From positions 118,243-182,242 of the forward strand of contig JANQKS010000102.1 in assembly GCA_028281005.1 (NCBI GenBank): a DNA stretch of 64,000 nt, written 5' to 3'. This DNA comes from Pseudomonadales bacterium (GTDB taxonomy: Bacteria > Pseudomonadota > Gammaproteobacteria > Pseudomonadales > Azotimanducaceae). The position numbers were made by a program, and so were the translations under genes. Position 1 is the first letter of the stretch. Each line of letters begins with the position of its first letter. Under the pieces are notes generated by a model, which made no database searches, was not told the origin of the DNA, and was given only the letters and a program-made list of their open reading frames with translations. Positions 47,832-56,361 of the stretch are shown here, in pieces.

Positions 47832-50102
47832 ATGCTGACCACGCTGCGCCACATCGTTATGCAGTTCACCTCCCACAGCCATCTGGCGGATGGGGTGAAG
47901 TCACTGGTGCGCGACGTTAAAACCGCCATGGACACCGATGTGTGTTCCATTTACCTGCTTAACAGCGAACATACCGCCTATGTATTGGCCGCCACCGATG
48001 GCTTGAACCCAGACGAGGTAGGGCATGCTGAATTGGCCCTGGAGCAGGGCCTGGTGGGTTTGGTAGGTCGCCGGGCGGAGCCGATCAATTTGGAAAATGC
48101 CCGCGAGCATCCGGATTACCACTTCCTGCCGGATACGGGTGAAGAGGCTTTCCATTCTTTCCTCGGTGTACCCATCATCCATCAACGCCGCGTGCTTGGT
48201 GTGCTGGTGGTGCAGCAAACCGCACAGCGCAAGTTTGATGAATCAGAAGAAGCTTTTCTGGTCACCTTGGCCGCGCAGTTGGCGACGGTGGTGTCGCATG
48301 CGGAAGCGGTTGGCGACAGCGCGTTGTCGGACGACGCGCACGACCAGGTGGATACCTGTTTTATGGGTGTACCCGGATCACCGGGGATCGCCTTTGGTAC
48401 CGCTGTGGTGGTGCACCCGGTAGCCAATCTCGAAGCCGTGCCGGAACGCGAAGTGGACAATATCGTTGTGGAGCTGGCTCTTCTGGAGCGGGCTTTGCAC
48501 GCGGTGCGCGAAGACATCAAGAACATCATCGAAGAGTTTTCCGAGAGTTTGCCCAAGCAAGAATTGGCGCTGTTTGATGCCTACCTGCACATGCTGGACG
48601 AAAACGCTCTGGCTGGGGACATTCGCCGTGAAGTACAGCACGGGCAGTGGGCTCAGGGTGCGCTGAAGAAAGTGATTATCGAACACGTCAGCCGCTTTGA
48701 ATTGATGGAGGACCCTTACCTGCGCGAGCGTGGCGCGGATGTGCGGGATCTGGGGCTGCGGCTGTTGGCTTACCTACAGGACATACGCGAAAAGAAAACT
48801 GTTTTTCCGAAAAACGCCGTCTTGGTCGGCGAAGATGTCACCCCGGCGATGCTTGCCAACATTCCTGCTGAACGGCTGTGCGCAATTGTCTCGGGTCAAG
48901 GGTCCAGCAATTCGCACGTTGCCATTCTTGCACGCGCCATGGGTATTCCCGCGGTCATGGGGGCGGTGGACTTACCCACCTACGACGTCGAAGACGAACT
49001 GCTGTTGGTGGATGGCCATTACGGAGAAGTGTTTTTTCGTCCCAGCGAGCAGCGCATCGCGATGTCAGAAGAGCTCATCGAACAGGAACGTATCTTTGAT
49101 GAAGAGCTGACGGAGTTGCGTGACGTACCCACCATCACCCGGGATGGTTGGCGGGTTTTACTGTGGGTCAACATTGGCCTGTCGGGCGACCTGACGAGAT
49201 CCCTTGACCGCGGCGCGGAAGGTATTGGGCTGTTCCGCACTGAAATTCCTTTCATGTCGAAAGACCGTTTTCCCACGGAAGCGGAGCAGCTGTCCATTTA
49301 CCGGGAACACATGCTGGCGTTTGAACCCAATCCGGTGACCATGCGCACGTTGGATATCGGCGGCGATAAATCGCTGAGTTATTTTCCGATCAACGAGGAA
49401 AACCCTTTTTTGGGCTGGCGCGGCATTCGCGTGACTTTGGATCACCCGGAAATTTTCCTGGTCCAGGTGCGGGCGATGTTAAAAGCCAATGCCGGCTTAG
49501 AGGGTGTATTGCGTATCATGCTGCCAATGATTTCCAGCCCGGCTGAATTGCGCGCCGGGAAATCACTCATCAACCAGGCGTTTAACGAGGTCACCGAAGA
49601 AGGTGTGGACGTGAAAAAACCTCAGGTTGGGGTGATGGTAGAGGTTCCTGCTGCGGTCTATCAGGCGCGGCAGTTGGCGAAAGAAGCGGATTTCCTAGCG
49701 GTGGGATCAAACGATCTGACCCAATATATGTTGGCCGTGGATCGCAATAATCCGCGGGTGGCGCAAATTTATCAGGAACTACACCCTGCGGTGATTACTG
49801 CCTTGCGGGAAGTGGCGCGGGCGGCGCATTCTGAAGAAAAAGGGATTGGTATCTGCGGTGAATTTGCCGGCACCCCGGTGGGTGCGGTGTTGTTGATGGC
49901 CATGGGTTACAACGTCTTGTCGATGAACGCCACCCACCTGCCAAAGGTGAAATGGGTTATTCGTCAGATCAAACGCACCGACGCGCGGCGCATGTTGGCC
50001 AAGGTCTTACGTATGCAATCTGCGGAGGAGGTCAGCGAGTTTATGTATCAACAGCTCACCGATGCCGGATTAGGCCGGGTGTTGCCGCATCACCACGATT
50101 AG
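47832..50102 (+). CDS. ptsP: Phosphoenolpyruvate-protein phosphotransferase PtsP (nitrogen PTS enzyme I)
   Basis: Starts the nitrogen-related phosphorelay to NPr and EIIANtr. 756 residues: N-terminal GAF domain (about 1-165), then GVPGSPGIAFGTAVV, phospho-His362 in GSSNSHVAILARAMGIPAV, the PEP-binding TIM barrel with GAEGIGLFRTEIPFM, and SNDLTQYMLAVDRNN with GICGEFAG. 66 bp after rppH; 5 bp from the convergent folA stop. Confidence 0.97.
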   Translation: MLTTLRHIVMQFTSHSHLADGVKSLVRDVKTAMDTDVCSIYLLNSEHTAYVLAATDGLNPDEVGHAELALEQGLVGLVGRRAEPINLENAREHPDYHFLPDTGEEAFHSFLGVPIIHQRRVLGVLVVQQTAQRKFDESEEAFLVTLAAQLATVVSHAEAVGDSALSDDAHDQVDTCFMGVPGSPGIAFGTAVVVHPVANLEAVPEREVDNIVVELALLERALHAVREDIKNIIEEFSESLPKQELALFDAYLHMLDENALAGDIRREVQHGQWAQGALKKVIIEHVSRFELMEDPYLRERGADVRDLGLRLLAYLQDIREKKTVFPKNAVLVGEDVTPAMLANIPAERLCAIVSGQGSSNSHVAILARAMGIPAVMGAVDLPTYDVEDELLLVDGHYGEVFFRPSEQRIAMSEELIEQERIFDEELTELRDVPTITRDGWRVLLWVNIGLSGDLTRSLDRGAEGIGLFRTEIPFMSKDRFPTEAEQLSIYREHMLAFEPNPVTMRTLDIGGDKSLSYFPINEENPFLGWRGIRVTLDHPEIFLVQVRAMLKANAGLEGVLRIMLPMISSPAELRAGKSLINQAFNEVTEEGVDVKKPQVGVMVEVPAAVYQARQLAKEADFLAVGSNDLTQYMLAVDRNNPRVAQIYQELHPAVITALREVARAAHSEEKGIGICGEFAGTPVGAVLLMAMGYNVLSMNATHLPKVKWVIRQIKRTDARRMLAKVLRMQSAEEVSEFMYQQLTDAGLGRVLPHHHD

Positions 50103-50107
50103 CCTGC

Positions 50108-50620
50108 TCATACCCTCTCATAGAGAGCAATGGTGAAGTTGATGGTGTTTTTGGCATCGGCGGGGAAATCTTCCGCTTCCAGTTGTTGCCAGGCCGACCA
50201 ATCAATGTCCGGAAAAAACACATCCCCTTCGGGGCAGGCATGTACATGGGTGACATACAGCCGGGTGGCGAGTGGCAGTGCTAGCGCGTAGATGTCGGCA
50301 CCGCCGATGATCATCACTTCATCTAGACCGTCGATGAGGCACTGCTGCTCAGCCAGTTCCATGGCGTCGCTGAGCTCGTGTACAACATGCACCCCTTCGC
50401 GTTGCCAGTTTTGATCCCGGGTGAGGACAATGTTGGTCCGCCCCGGCAGCGCTGATTTCATTGATTCGAAAGTTTTGCGTCCCATGAGGACAGGTTTACC
50501 CATGGTCACGTTCATGAAGTAACGCATGTCGGTCGGCAGGCGCCATGGCAAGGTGTTGTCGCGGCCAATCAAGCCATTGTCCGCCATCGCCCATATCAGA
50601 GAGATATCCATATCAGGCAC
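50108..50620 (-). CDS. folA: Dihydrofolate reductase
   Basis: Reduces dihydrofolate with NADPH; trimethoprim target. 170 residues: ISLIWAMADNGLIGRDNTLPWRLPTDM (catalytic Asp after LPWRLP), MGRKTFESM, LPGRTNIVLTRD and IIGGADIYALAL. Start ATG 50620 or 50611. Last gene of lgt-thyA-folA, 20 bp after thyA. Confidence 0.96.
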   Translation of the reverse strand: MPDMDISLIWAMADNGLIGRDNTLPWRLPTDMRYFMNVTMGKPVLMGRKTFESMKSALPGRTNIVLTRDQNWQREGVHVVHELSDAMELAEQQCLIDGLDEVMIIGGADIYALALPLATRLYVTHVHACPEGDVFFPDIDWSAWQQLEAEDFPADAKNTINFTIALYERV

Positions 50621-50640
50621 CGCCCGCCGCTACGGTCGAA

Positions 50641-51435
50641 TCAGACAGCAATGGGTGCTTTGATGGCGTCGTGGTAACGGTAGTTGTGCAGCGTAAAGTC
50701 GTCGATGGTGAAAGCAAAGATGTCCTTCACTTCGGGGTTCAGGGTCAGCGTAGGGGCAGGCAATGGCAGCCGATCCAATTGTAAGTCCGCTTGTTCGAGA
50801 TGGTTGGTGTACAAGTGCGCATCACCGAAGGTATGCACAAAATCACCCACTTCCAGATCAGTCACTTGTGCAATCATCATGGTGAGCGCCGCGTACGACG
50901 CAATGTTAAACGGCACCCCTAAAAACACATCGGCGCTGCGTTGATACAGCTGGCAAGACAGCTTGTTGTCTGCCACGTAAAACTGGAACAAAGTGTGGCA
51001 GGGCGGCAGCGCCATGTTGTCGACCTCGGCCACATTCCAAGCGCTGACAATGTGCCGCCGGCTGTCTGGATTGCGTTTAATGTCTTGCACCACGCGGCTA
51101 ATCTGGTCGATGGTGGAACCGTCAGGCGCTGGCCAGGAGCGCCATTGGGAACCATAAACCGGACCCAACTCGCCGTGTTCGTCGGCCCACTCGTCCCAGA
51201 TGTGGACGTTGTTGTCGGTCAGATACTTGATGTTGGTGGAACCTGACAAGAACCATAGCAATTCGTGCACGATGCCTTTGAAAAACATCTTCTTGGTGGT
51301 GACCAGGGGGAAACTGTCCTGCAGATTAAAGCGCATCTGATGACCAAACACACTGTAGGTTCCGGTGCCGGTTCGATCACCCTTAAAGGTGCCGTTTTCG
51401 CGCACGTGGCGCATCAGGTCCAGATATTGTTGCAT
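50641..51435 (-). CDS. thyA: Thymidylate synthase
   Basis: Methylates dUMP to dTMP with methylene-THF, producing the dihydrofolate that FolA recycles. 264 residues, the E. coli length. Catalytic Cys146 in [24 protein letters not shown] near the N-terminus, RRHIVSAWN for phosphate, and [17 protein letters not shown]. Cotranscribed with lgt (38 bp) and folA. Confidence 0.98.
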   Translation of the reverse strand: MQQYLDLMRHVRENGTFKGDRTGTGTYSVFGHQMRFNLQDSFPLVTTKKMFFKGIVHELLWFLSGSTNIKYLTDNNVHIWDEWADEHGELGPVYGSQWRSWPAPDGSTIDQISRVVQDIKRNPDSRRHIVSAWNVAEVDNMALPPCHTLFQFYVADNKLSCQLYQRSADVFLGVPFNIASYAALTMMIAQVTDLEVGDFVHTFGDAHLYTNHLEQADLQLDRLPLPAPTLTLNPEVKDIFAFTIDDFTLHNYRYHDAIKAPIAV

Positions 51436-51473
51436 GCGACGAAAGGCCTCTTAAGCGTTCGTTTTATGGTTGT

Positions 51474-52316
51474 TTAGGTGTTGGCGGCAGGCGCCTTGGC
51501 CAAGCTCTGCCCGCGCGACCAGAGCAGTAATACGATACCAGCGATTAACATTGGGAGCGACAGTAACTGCCCCATGGTCAGCCACTCGAAGGCAATAAAG
51601 CCGATGTGGGCATCTGGTGAGCGGAAGAACTCCGTGCTGAAGCGGAAGCTGCCGTAGAGCGTTAAGAACATACCGGCTACAAAACCAGCGGGTTTCGGTT
51701 TGGCGGAAACCAACCACAGCACAACAAATAACAGCAGCCCTTCGCTAAAGGCTTGGTACAGCGGTGAAGGGTGGCGTGCCACTTGTTCCCACTGGCCTAT
51801 ACACATGGGATTTAACGCTGCCACCGCGTCACATGGATAGATCATGCCAAACCCACTGTCGGTGACGCGTCCGGGCAACTCGCCGTTGATAAAATTGGCC
51901 AAACGCCCGAAGCCAAGACCCACCGGAGTTAACGGTGCCAGAAAGTCCATCACGTCTATGAGCCGCCGCGAAGTTTTGCGCGCAAACAGCCAGATACCCA
52001 CAACCACACCCAACAGGCCGCCGTGAAAAGACATGCCGCCTTCCCACATCCGCACCAGGTACAGTGGATCACCCAAGAACACGTCGAAGTTGTAAAACAG
52101 CACATATCCCACACGTCCACCCAGCACAGCCCCTATGGCGCCATAGAAGACAAGATCGGAGATGTTCTCTTGGCTCCACGCGCCCGGATGGGTTTTTGCC
52201 CGCAGCCTGCCGAGCCACCACACCACGGCGAATCCAGCCAAATACGACAAGCCGTACCAGCGCACCGCCAGTGGGCCGAGGGAGAAAATGATTGGATCGA
52301 TGTCAGGGTAGTGCAC
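51474..52316 (-). CDS. lgt: Prolipoprotein diacylglyceryl transferase Lgt
   Basis: Inner-membrane enzyme adding diacylglycerol to the lipobox cysteine. 280 residues with about seven transmembrane segments. Signature LGFGRLANFINGELPGRVTD, plus VRWYGLSYLAGF and GRVGYVLFYN with GGMSFHGGLLG. First gene of lgt-thyA-folA; divergent from the NRDE gene. Confidence 0.96.
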   Translation of the reverse strand: MHYPDIDPIIFSLGPLAVRWYGLSYLAGFAVVWWLGRLRAKTHPGAWSQENISDLVFYGAIGAVLGGRVGYVLFYNFDVFLGDPLYLVRMWEGGMSFHGGLLGVVVGIWLFARKTSRRLIDVMDFLAPLTPVGLGFGRLANFINGELPGRVTDSGFGMIYPCDAVAALNPMCIGQWEQVARHPSPLYQAFSEGLLLFVVLWLVSAKPKPAGFVAGMFLTLYGSFRFSTEFFRSPDAHIGFIAFEWLTMGQLLSLPMLIAGIVLLLWSRGQSLAKAPAANT

Positions 52317-52404
52317 GGCGCCAAGCTTACTGCAAAGCCCTACAGTGTACGCACTTTTCCGCGTAGACTTGAGCGCCTTTTACGCTGGCCCTGCTGCTGT
52401 TTAC

Positions 52405-53154
52405 ATGTGTTTGATTCTTTTCGGTTATCGCACCGCGCCGAACTACCCACTGGTTGTCGCTGCCAATCGCGATGAGTTTCATGGCCGCGACAGTGCCGCA
52501 GCGGATTTCTGGGCAGACCACCCGGATGTGTTGGCCGGACGTGATTTGGTGGCCGGTGGAACCTGGCTCGGCTGCACGAAGACAGGTCGATTTGCCGCTT
52601 TAACCAACTTTTCCGGGCCGGATGACGCGCCCGCACCCCGATCGCGGGGTTTGCTGGTGCAAAACTTCCTCACCGGCAGCGACAGCGCCGAGGTGTATGC
52701 GCATCACATCGACGGCCCCGAATATGCGGGCTTCAACCTGTTGCTGTTCGACGGCGAACACATGGTATATACCTCAAACAAAGGCACCACCGATATCCTG
52801 CAACCCGGTTATTACGGTCTCAGCAACGCCGAACTAGGCGCGCGATGGCCAAAATGTATCCGCGGCGCGGAAGGCCTGAAACAAATCACCCAACGCGGAT
52901 TTAGCGACGCCGACCTTATTGGCCTGCTGCATGACAGCGACATCCCCGCCGACGAAGAGCTACCCCACCGCGGCCGCCCCCTGGAGTTTGAACGCCGCGT
53001 TGCTCCCAGTTTTATTATCGGCGAAGAATACGGCACCCGCGCCAGCACCGCCGTCATCCTCGGCCAACGCACCCTGCTATTCACCGAACAGAGCTACGCC
53101 GCCAACGGCATCTCCACCGGGCTGGTTGACTATGAGGTTGATCTGATTGACTAG
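52405..53154 (+). CDS. NRDE (TANGO2-like) family protein
   Basis: A 249-residue protein starting MCLILFGYRTAPNYPLVVAANRDEFHGRDS, which contains the family NRDE motif and the conserved Cys2; ARDLVAGGTWLG-type and FAALTNF motifs follow, and the C-terminal STAVILG. The family is linked to Golgi/mitochondrial lipid or heme handling in eukaryotes and is unassigned in bacteria. ATG 52405 leaves Cys at position 2; the open frame upstream (to 52345) is not conserved-looking. Confidence 0.88.
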   Translation: MCLILFGYRTAPNYPLVVAANRDEFHGRDSAAADFWADHPDVLAGRDLVAGGTWLGCTKTGRFAALTNFSGPDDAPAPRSRGLLVQNFLTGSDSAEVYAHHIDGPEYAGFNLLLFDGEHMVYTSNKGTTDILQPGYYGLSNAELGARWPKCIRGAEGLKQITQRGFSDADLIGLLHDSDIPADEELPHRGRPLEFERRVAPSFIIGEEYGTRASTAVILGQRTLLFTEQSYAANGISTGLVDYEVDLID

Positions 53155-53198
53155 AAGTATGTGGACCGTGCTATGAAGCGGGAATCTTGGTAACTGTA

Positions 53199-53310
53199 GG
53201 GTTGGATGTGGGGGAGTCCTATCAGGAGACTCTGCGCCAGGGATGGCGCAGCGTCAGCATCCAGGGATGGAATTGCAGCGGTCCTGATAGGACTCCCCCA
53301 TATCCAACCC
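53199..53310 (-). repeat. Structured interspersed repeat, copy 2 (opposite orientation to copy 1)
   Basis: Arms 53199-53227 and 53282-53310 are complementary at 28 of 29 positions; the one exception (53208/53301) is a G/T pair on the plus strand. The 54-nt core 53228-53281, read on the minus strand, matches copy 1 at 45 of 54 positions. It carries TCCA-TCCC-TGGA and CTGCGCC-ATCCCT-GGCGCAG hairpins. It lies between the NRDE gene and the SDR gene, both on +. Confidence 0.9.
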
Positions 53311-53360
53311 GGTAGTCACCGAAATACTGCGTATCGACAACACTAACCATGGAGAGAACT

Positions 53361-54143
53361 ATGGACACAAACCTCACCGGCAAAACCGCCCTCATCACCG
53401 GTGGTAGTCTCGGCCTAGGCAAAGCCATGGCCCAAGCCTTCCACGCCGAAGGCGCCAACGTCGCCATCGTTGCGCGACGCCAAGCCCAGCTGGATGCGGC
53501 TGTTGCCGAGATCAGCGCCAACAACGGCGGTGAGATTGCAGCCTTTGTCTGTGATGTCACCGATCCCAACAGCGTCAGCGAAACCCATAGCGCCGTGACA
53601 GACCGCTTCGGCGGTGTGGATATCCTTGTTAACAATGCCGGACAGTCCGCGACCAAACCGTTTTTGGAAATTAGCGACGAAGAATGGCAAAACGACATAG
53701 ATTTGAAGCTGATGGCGGCGGTACGTATGACTCGCCTAGTGTGGCCTCACATGCAAGCACAAGGCTGGGGTCGCGTCATCAACTTGCTGAACGTGTTTGC
53801 CAAAACCCCGGACGCCAAAACGGCGCCTACCTCGGTCACACGCGCCGCCGGCATGGCGCTGACCAAGGTGCTATCGGCGGAAGGCGCGGCTCATAACATA
53901 TTGGTCAACGCGATGCTGATCGGCTTCATTAAGAGTGACCAGATTCGCCGCATGCATGAGGCGTCCGGCTCCAACGACAGTTTGGATGAATACATTGCGC
54001 ACTTTGGTCAGCGTTTTCCCATGGGTCGTATCGGTGAAGCCGAAGAATGTGCCAACCTGGGTCTGTTCCTCGCCAGTGAAGCGTCCAGCTACATCACCGG
54101 GTGCGCCATCAATATGGACGGTGGTTTGTGCAAGGTGGTTTAG
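53361..54143 (+). CDS. SDR-fold protein with a degenerate catalytic site
   Basis: Short-chain dehydrogenase fold, 260 residues. Nucleotide loop TGGSLGLGKAM, DVTDPNS, LVNNAG and the C-terminal GCAINMDGG are present. The catalytic Tyr-x-x-x-Lys is replaced by Thr157 and Arg161 (APTSVTRAAG), and the usual Ser region reads NLLNVFAKTP. This pattern is known in a BKR-like SDR subgroup whose activity is uncertain. Start ATG 53361 with GGAGAG just upstream; an ATG four codons earlier overlaps that site. Confidence 0.9.
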   Translation: MDTNLTGKTALITGGSLGLGKAMAQAFHAEGANVAIVARRQAQLDAAVAEISANNGGEIAAFVCDVTDPNSVSETHSAVTDRFGGVDILVNNAGQSATKPFLEISDEEWQNDIDLKLMAAVRMTRLVWPHMQAQGWGRVINLLNVFAKTPDAKTAPTSVTRAAGMALTKVLSAEGAAHNILVNAMLIGFIKSDQIRRMHEASGSNDSLDEYIAHFGQRFPMGRIGEAEECANLGLFLASEASSYITGCAINMDGGLCKVV

Positions 54144-54398
54144 TCTACAAATCCCGTGATCTTGAGGCTTCTCTTGAAGCTTCAGGGGGGTTGGCGCACT
54201 TAGAACAGTTCACGCACCGTCTTAGCTGAGTGTCTGAAGCACGGAGCGCACCACGCTGCCGTCGCAGGGCAGCTCGCGCCAACTGCGCTTACGAAGCTGC
54301 CGTTGCGCAGGCCGCATTACGGTCTGCGTAAACGGCAGGCTATGGTGGTGTTCATGGATTCAGCTAAAGTAGCAAACGCCAAAACTCAGGAGCCGGAT
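54144..54398. other. 255-bp non-coding region with stem-loops before the S9 peptidase
   Basis: Holds a 9-bp stem-loop (54163-54184), a short GCTGCC/GGCAGC hairpin near 54255-54273, and a longer imperfect palindrome around 54299-54343 built from GCCGTT..CGCAG and CTGCG..ACGGC. GCTGCCGT followed by GC/CAGG occurs twice. It does not match the 35/53-kb repeats; the CAGGAG for the peptidase start is at 54387-54392. Confidence 0.6.
54163..54184 (+). terminator. Stem-loop after the SDR gene
   Basis: TGAGGCTTC (54163-54171) and GAAGCTTCA (54176-54184) pair over nine bases with one G/T, around a TCTT loop. It is followed by a G run, not T, so it may be only an mRNA-end stabilising hairpin. Confidence 0.4.
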
Positions 54399-56351
54399 AT
54401 GATCCTCCTATTTTCACCGATACAAAAGCTGTGGCTTGCCCTGCTGACCACGCTGTGGGTTGTGTTCGCATTTGTATGCAGCGCCCAGGCGCAGACCGCA
54501 GCTGTATCGACCCCGGCCAACATCGTGACGCAGAACGTACCCCCCTTGCCGCAAAGCATGTCCGATAGACTGCAGCGGTATGCCAACGCCCGCTCCGCCG
54601 GACTGGTGGGTTGGCAAGGTGATGAACTTCTGATCGTGACGCGCTTTGCTGACACCGGGCAGCTGCACCGCGTCAGTCAACCCCTTGGCTATCGTGAACA
54701 GCTGACCTTTCTCAAAGAGCCCTTGGGCGGGGTGACCGTGCCTCGCGCGGGCGCCAAGGATCAACTGATTTTGAGCTGGGATGTGGGCGGCTCTGAATTT
54801 GATCAGTTGTTTCTGTTTGATCTTTCCAGTGGTGAAAGCCGCATGATGACCGACGGCAAGTCATTGTATGCCGCGGTGATCTGGGCACCCGATGAACAGA
54901 GTTTTGTGTATGTCACGACCCAGCGTAATGGCCGCAATTGGGACATCCACTGGCAAGACCTCAACGGCAACGTAAAGCCTTTGTTGGAGACAGAGGCAGG
55001 CAATTGGTACCCGGTGGATTGGTCCGCTGATGGCAAACGCCTGTTGGTACAGCATCGGGTATCGGTTAACGAATCAGCGGTCTACGAGCTGGAGATTAGC
55101 TCCGGTGCCCTGACACCGTTACTTGGCACCAGCGAGAAGATGGCCATCGGTTCGGTCGAGTATGACGGCCGCGGCGGCGTGTATTACACCTCCGACGCCG
55201 ACAGCGAGTATTTGCGTTTACACCACCTCGACCTTGCTTCCGGCGACATCGAGGTGCTCACCGAAGACGTGCAGTGGAATATCGAGGGTTTTTCCATCTC
55301 GCCGGACTACCGCAAGATGGTGTTTGTTACCAATGTGCACGGCGCATCGAAACTGACCCTGTGGCAGCTACCCGACCGCAAACCGTTGCGTATGCCGGAG
55401 ATTCCTCAAGGCGTATTGTTGGGGGCTGTGTTTTCGCCGGACAGCAACCGGCTTGCCATTACCGTCAACAGCGCCACTGCCCCTTCGGATGTCTATGTGG
55501 TCGACATTAAACAGCGCAAGCTAGCGCGCTGGACACGCAGCGAAGTGGGCGGGCTGAATACCTCCGAGTTTGTACAGCCTGAATTGATCACCTACTCGAG
55601 TTTTGACGGCTTGGAGGTACCGGCGTTTGTGTACCGCCCAAACACACCCGGTCCTCACCCGGTGGTGGTGTTGATTCACGGCGGGCCGGAATCACAGTAT
55701 CGCCCCTATTTTTCCACCACGGTGCAAGCCTACGTCAACGAGATGAATGTTGCGGTGATAGCGCCAAACGTGCGCGGCTCAAACGGCTACGGCAAAACCT
55801 ATTTGAAAATGGACAACGGCCGGTTGCGCGAAGACTCAGTGAAGGATATTGGCGCACTGCTGGATTGGATAAAGCAACAGGATAATCTGAACAGTGAGCG
55901 GGTCGCGGTCATGGGAGGATCCTACGGTGGCTATATGGTGCTCGCGTGTATGGTCCATTATGGTGATCGCCTCGCCGCGGCGGTGGAATCAGTCGGCATC
56001 TCCAATTTTGTCACTTTTTTGGAAAACACTCAGCCTTATCGTCAGGACTTAAGGCGCGTGGAATATGGTGACGAGCGAGACCCGGAAATGCGTGCCTTTT
56101 TAAACAGTATTTCACCGCTGACCCACGTGGATAAGATGATAACCCCTCTACTCATCGTGCAAGGTGCTAACGACCCGCGTGTGCCGGCATCGGAAAGCGA
56201 ACAGATTTTTAATGCCTTGGAAGCCACCGGTGTGCCGGTGTGGTACATCCTCGCAAAAGATGAAGGCCATGGTTTTGCCAAAAAGGTGAACCGCGATTAT
56301 GACCGCGCCGCGCGTTTTGCCTTCCTAGAATCTTATCTCAACGCAGAATAG
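54399..56351 (+). CDS. S9 family serine peptidase (prolyl-oligopeptidase type), exported
   Basis: A 650-residue protein from ATG 54399 (CAGGAG 6 nt upstream). It has a hydrophobic signal segment ending near SAQAQT, a beta-propeller half, and a catalytic alpha/beta-hydrolase domain from about 390. The triad reads Ser508 in GGSYGGYM, Asp592 in QGANDPRVP and His624 in DEGHGF; VVLIHGGPESQYRPYF is the oxyanion region. The family includes dipeptidyl and acylaminoacyl peptidases; likely periplasmic. First gene of a tight run with the AcoX-like gene and fabV. Confidence 0.92.
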   Translation: MILLFSPIQKLWLALLTTLWVVFAFVCSAQAQTAAVSTPANIVTQNVPPLPQSMSDRLQRYANARSAGLVGWQGDELLIVTRFADTGQLHRVSQPLGYREQLTFLKEPLGGVTVPRAGAKDQLILSWDVGGSEFDQLFLFDLSSGESRMMTDGKSLYAAVIWAPDEQSFVYVTTQRNGRNWDIHWQDLNGNVKPLLETEAGNWYPVDWSADGKRLLVQHRVSVNESAVYELEISSGALTPLLGTSEKMAIGSVEYDGRGGVYYTSDADSEYLRLHHLDLASGDIEVLTEDVQWNIEGFSISPDYRKMVFVTNVHGASKLTLWQLPDRKPLRMPEIPQGVLLGAVFSPDSNRLAITVNSATAPSDVYVVDIKQRKLARWTRSEVGGLNTSEFVQPELITYSSFDGLEVPAFVYRPNTPGPHPVVVLIHGGPESQYRPYFSTTVQAYVNEMNVAVIAPNVRGSNGYGKTYLKMDNGRLREDSVKDIGALLDWIKQQDNLNSERVAVMGGSYGGYMVLACMVHYGDRLAAAVESVGISNFVTFLENTQPYRQDLRRVEYGDERDPEMRAFLNSISPLTHVDKMITPLLIVQGANDPRVPASESEQIFNALEATGVPVWYILAKDEGHGFAKKVNRDYDRAARFAFLESYLNAE

Positions 56352-56361
56352 CGGCCGCGCC

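Noticed and set aside
54299..54343. Palindrome as a third copy of the 35/53-kb repeat
   Set aside because: It lacks the CCGCTG start, the ATCCCT-loop hairpin and the TCAGGA/TCCTGA borders.
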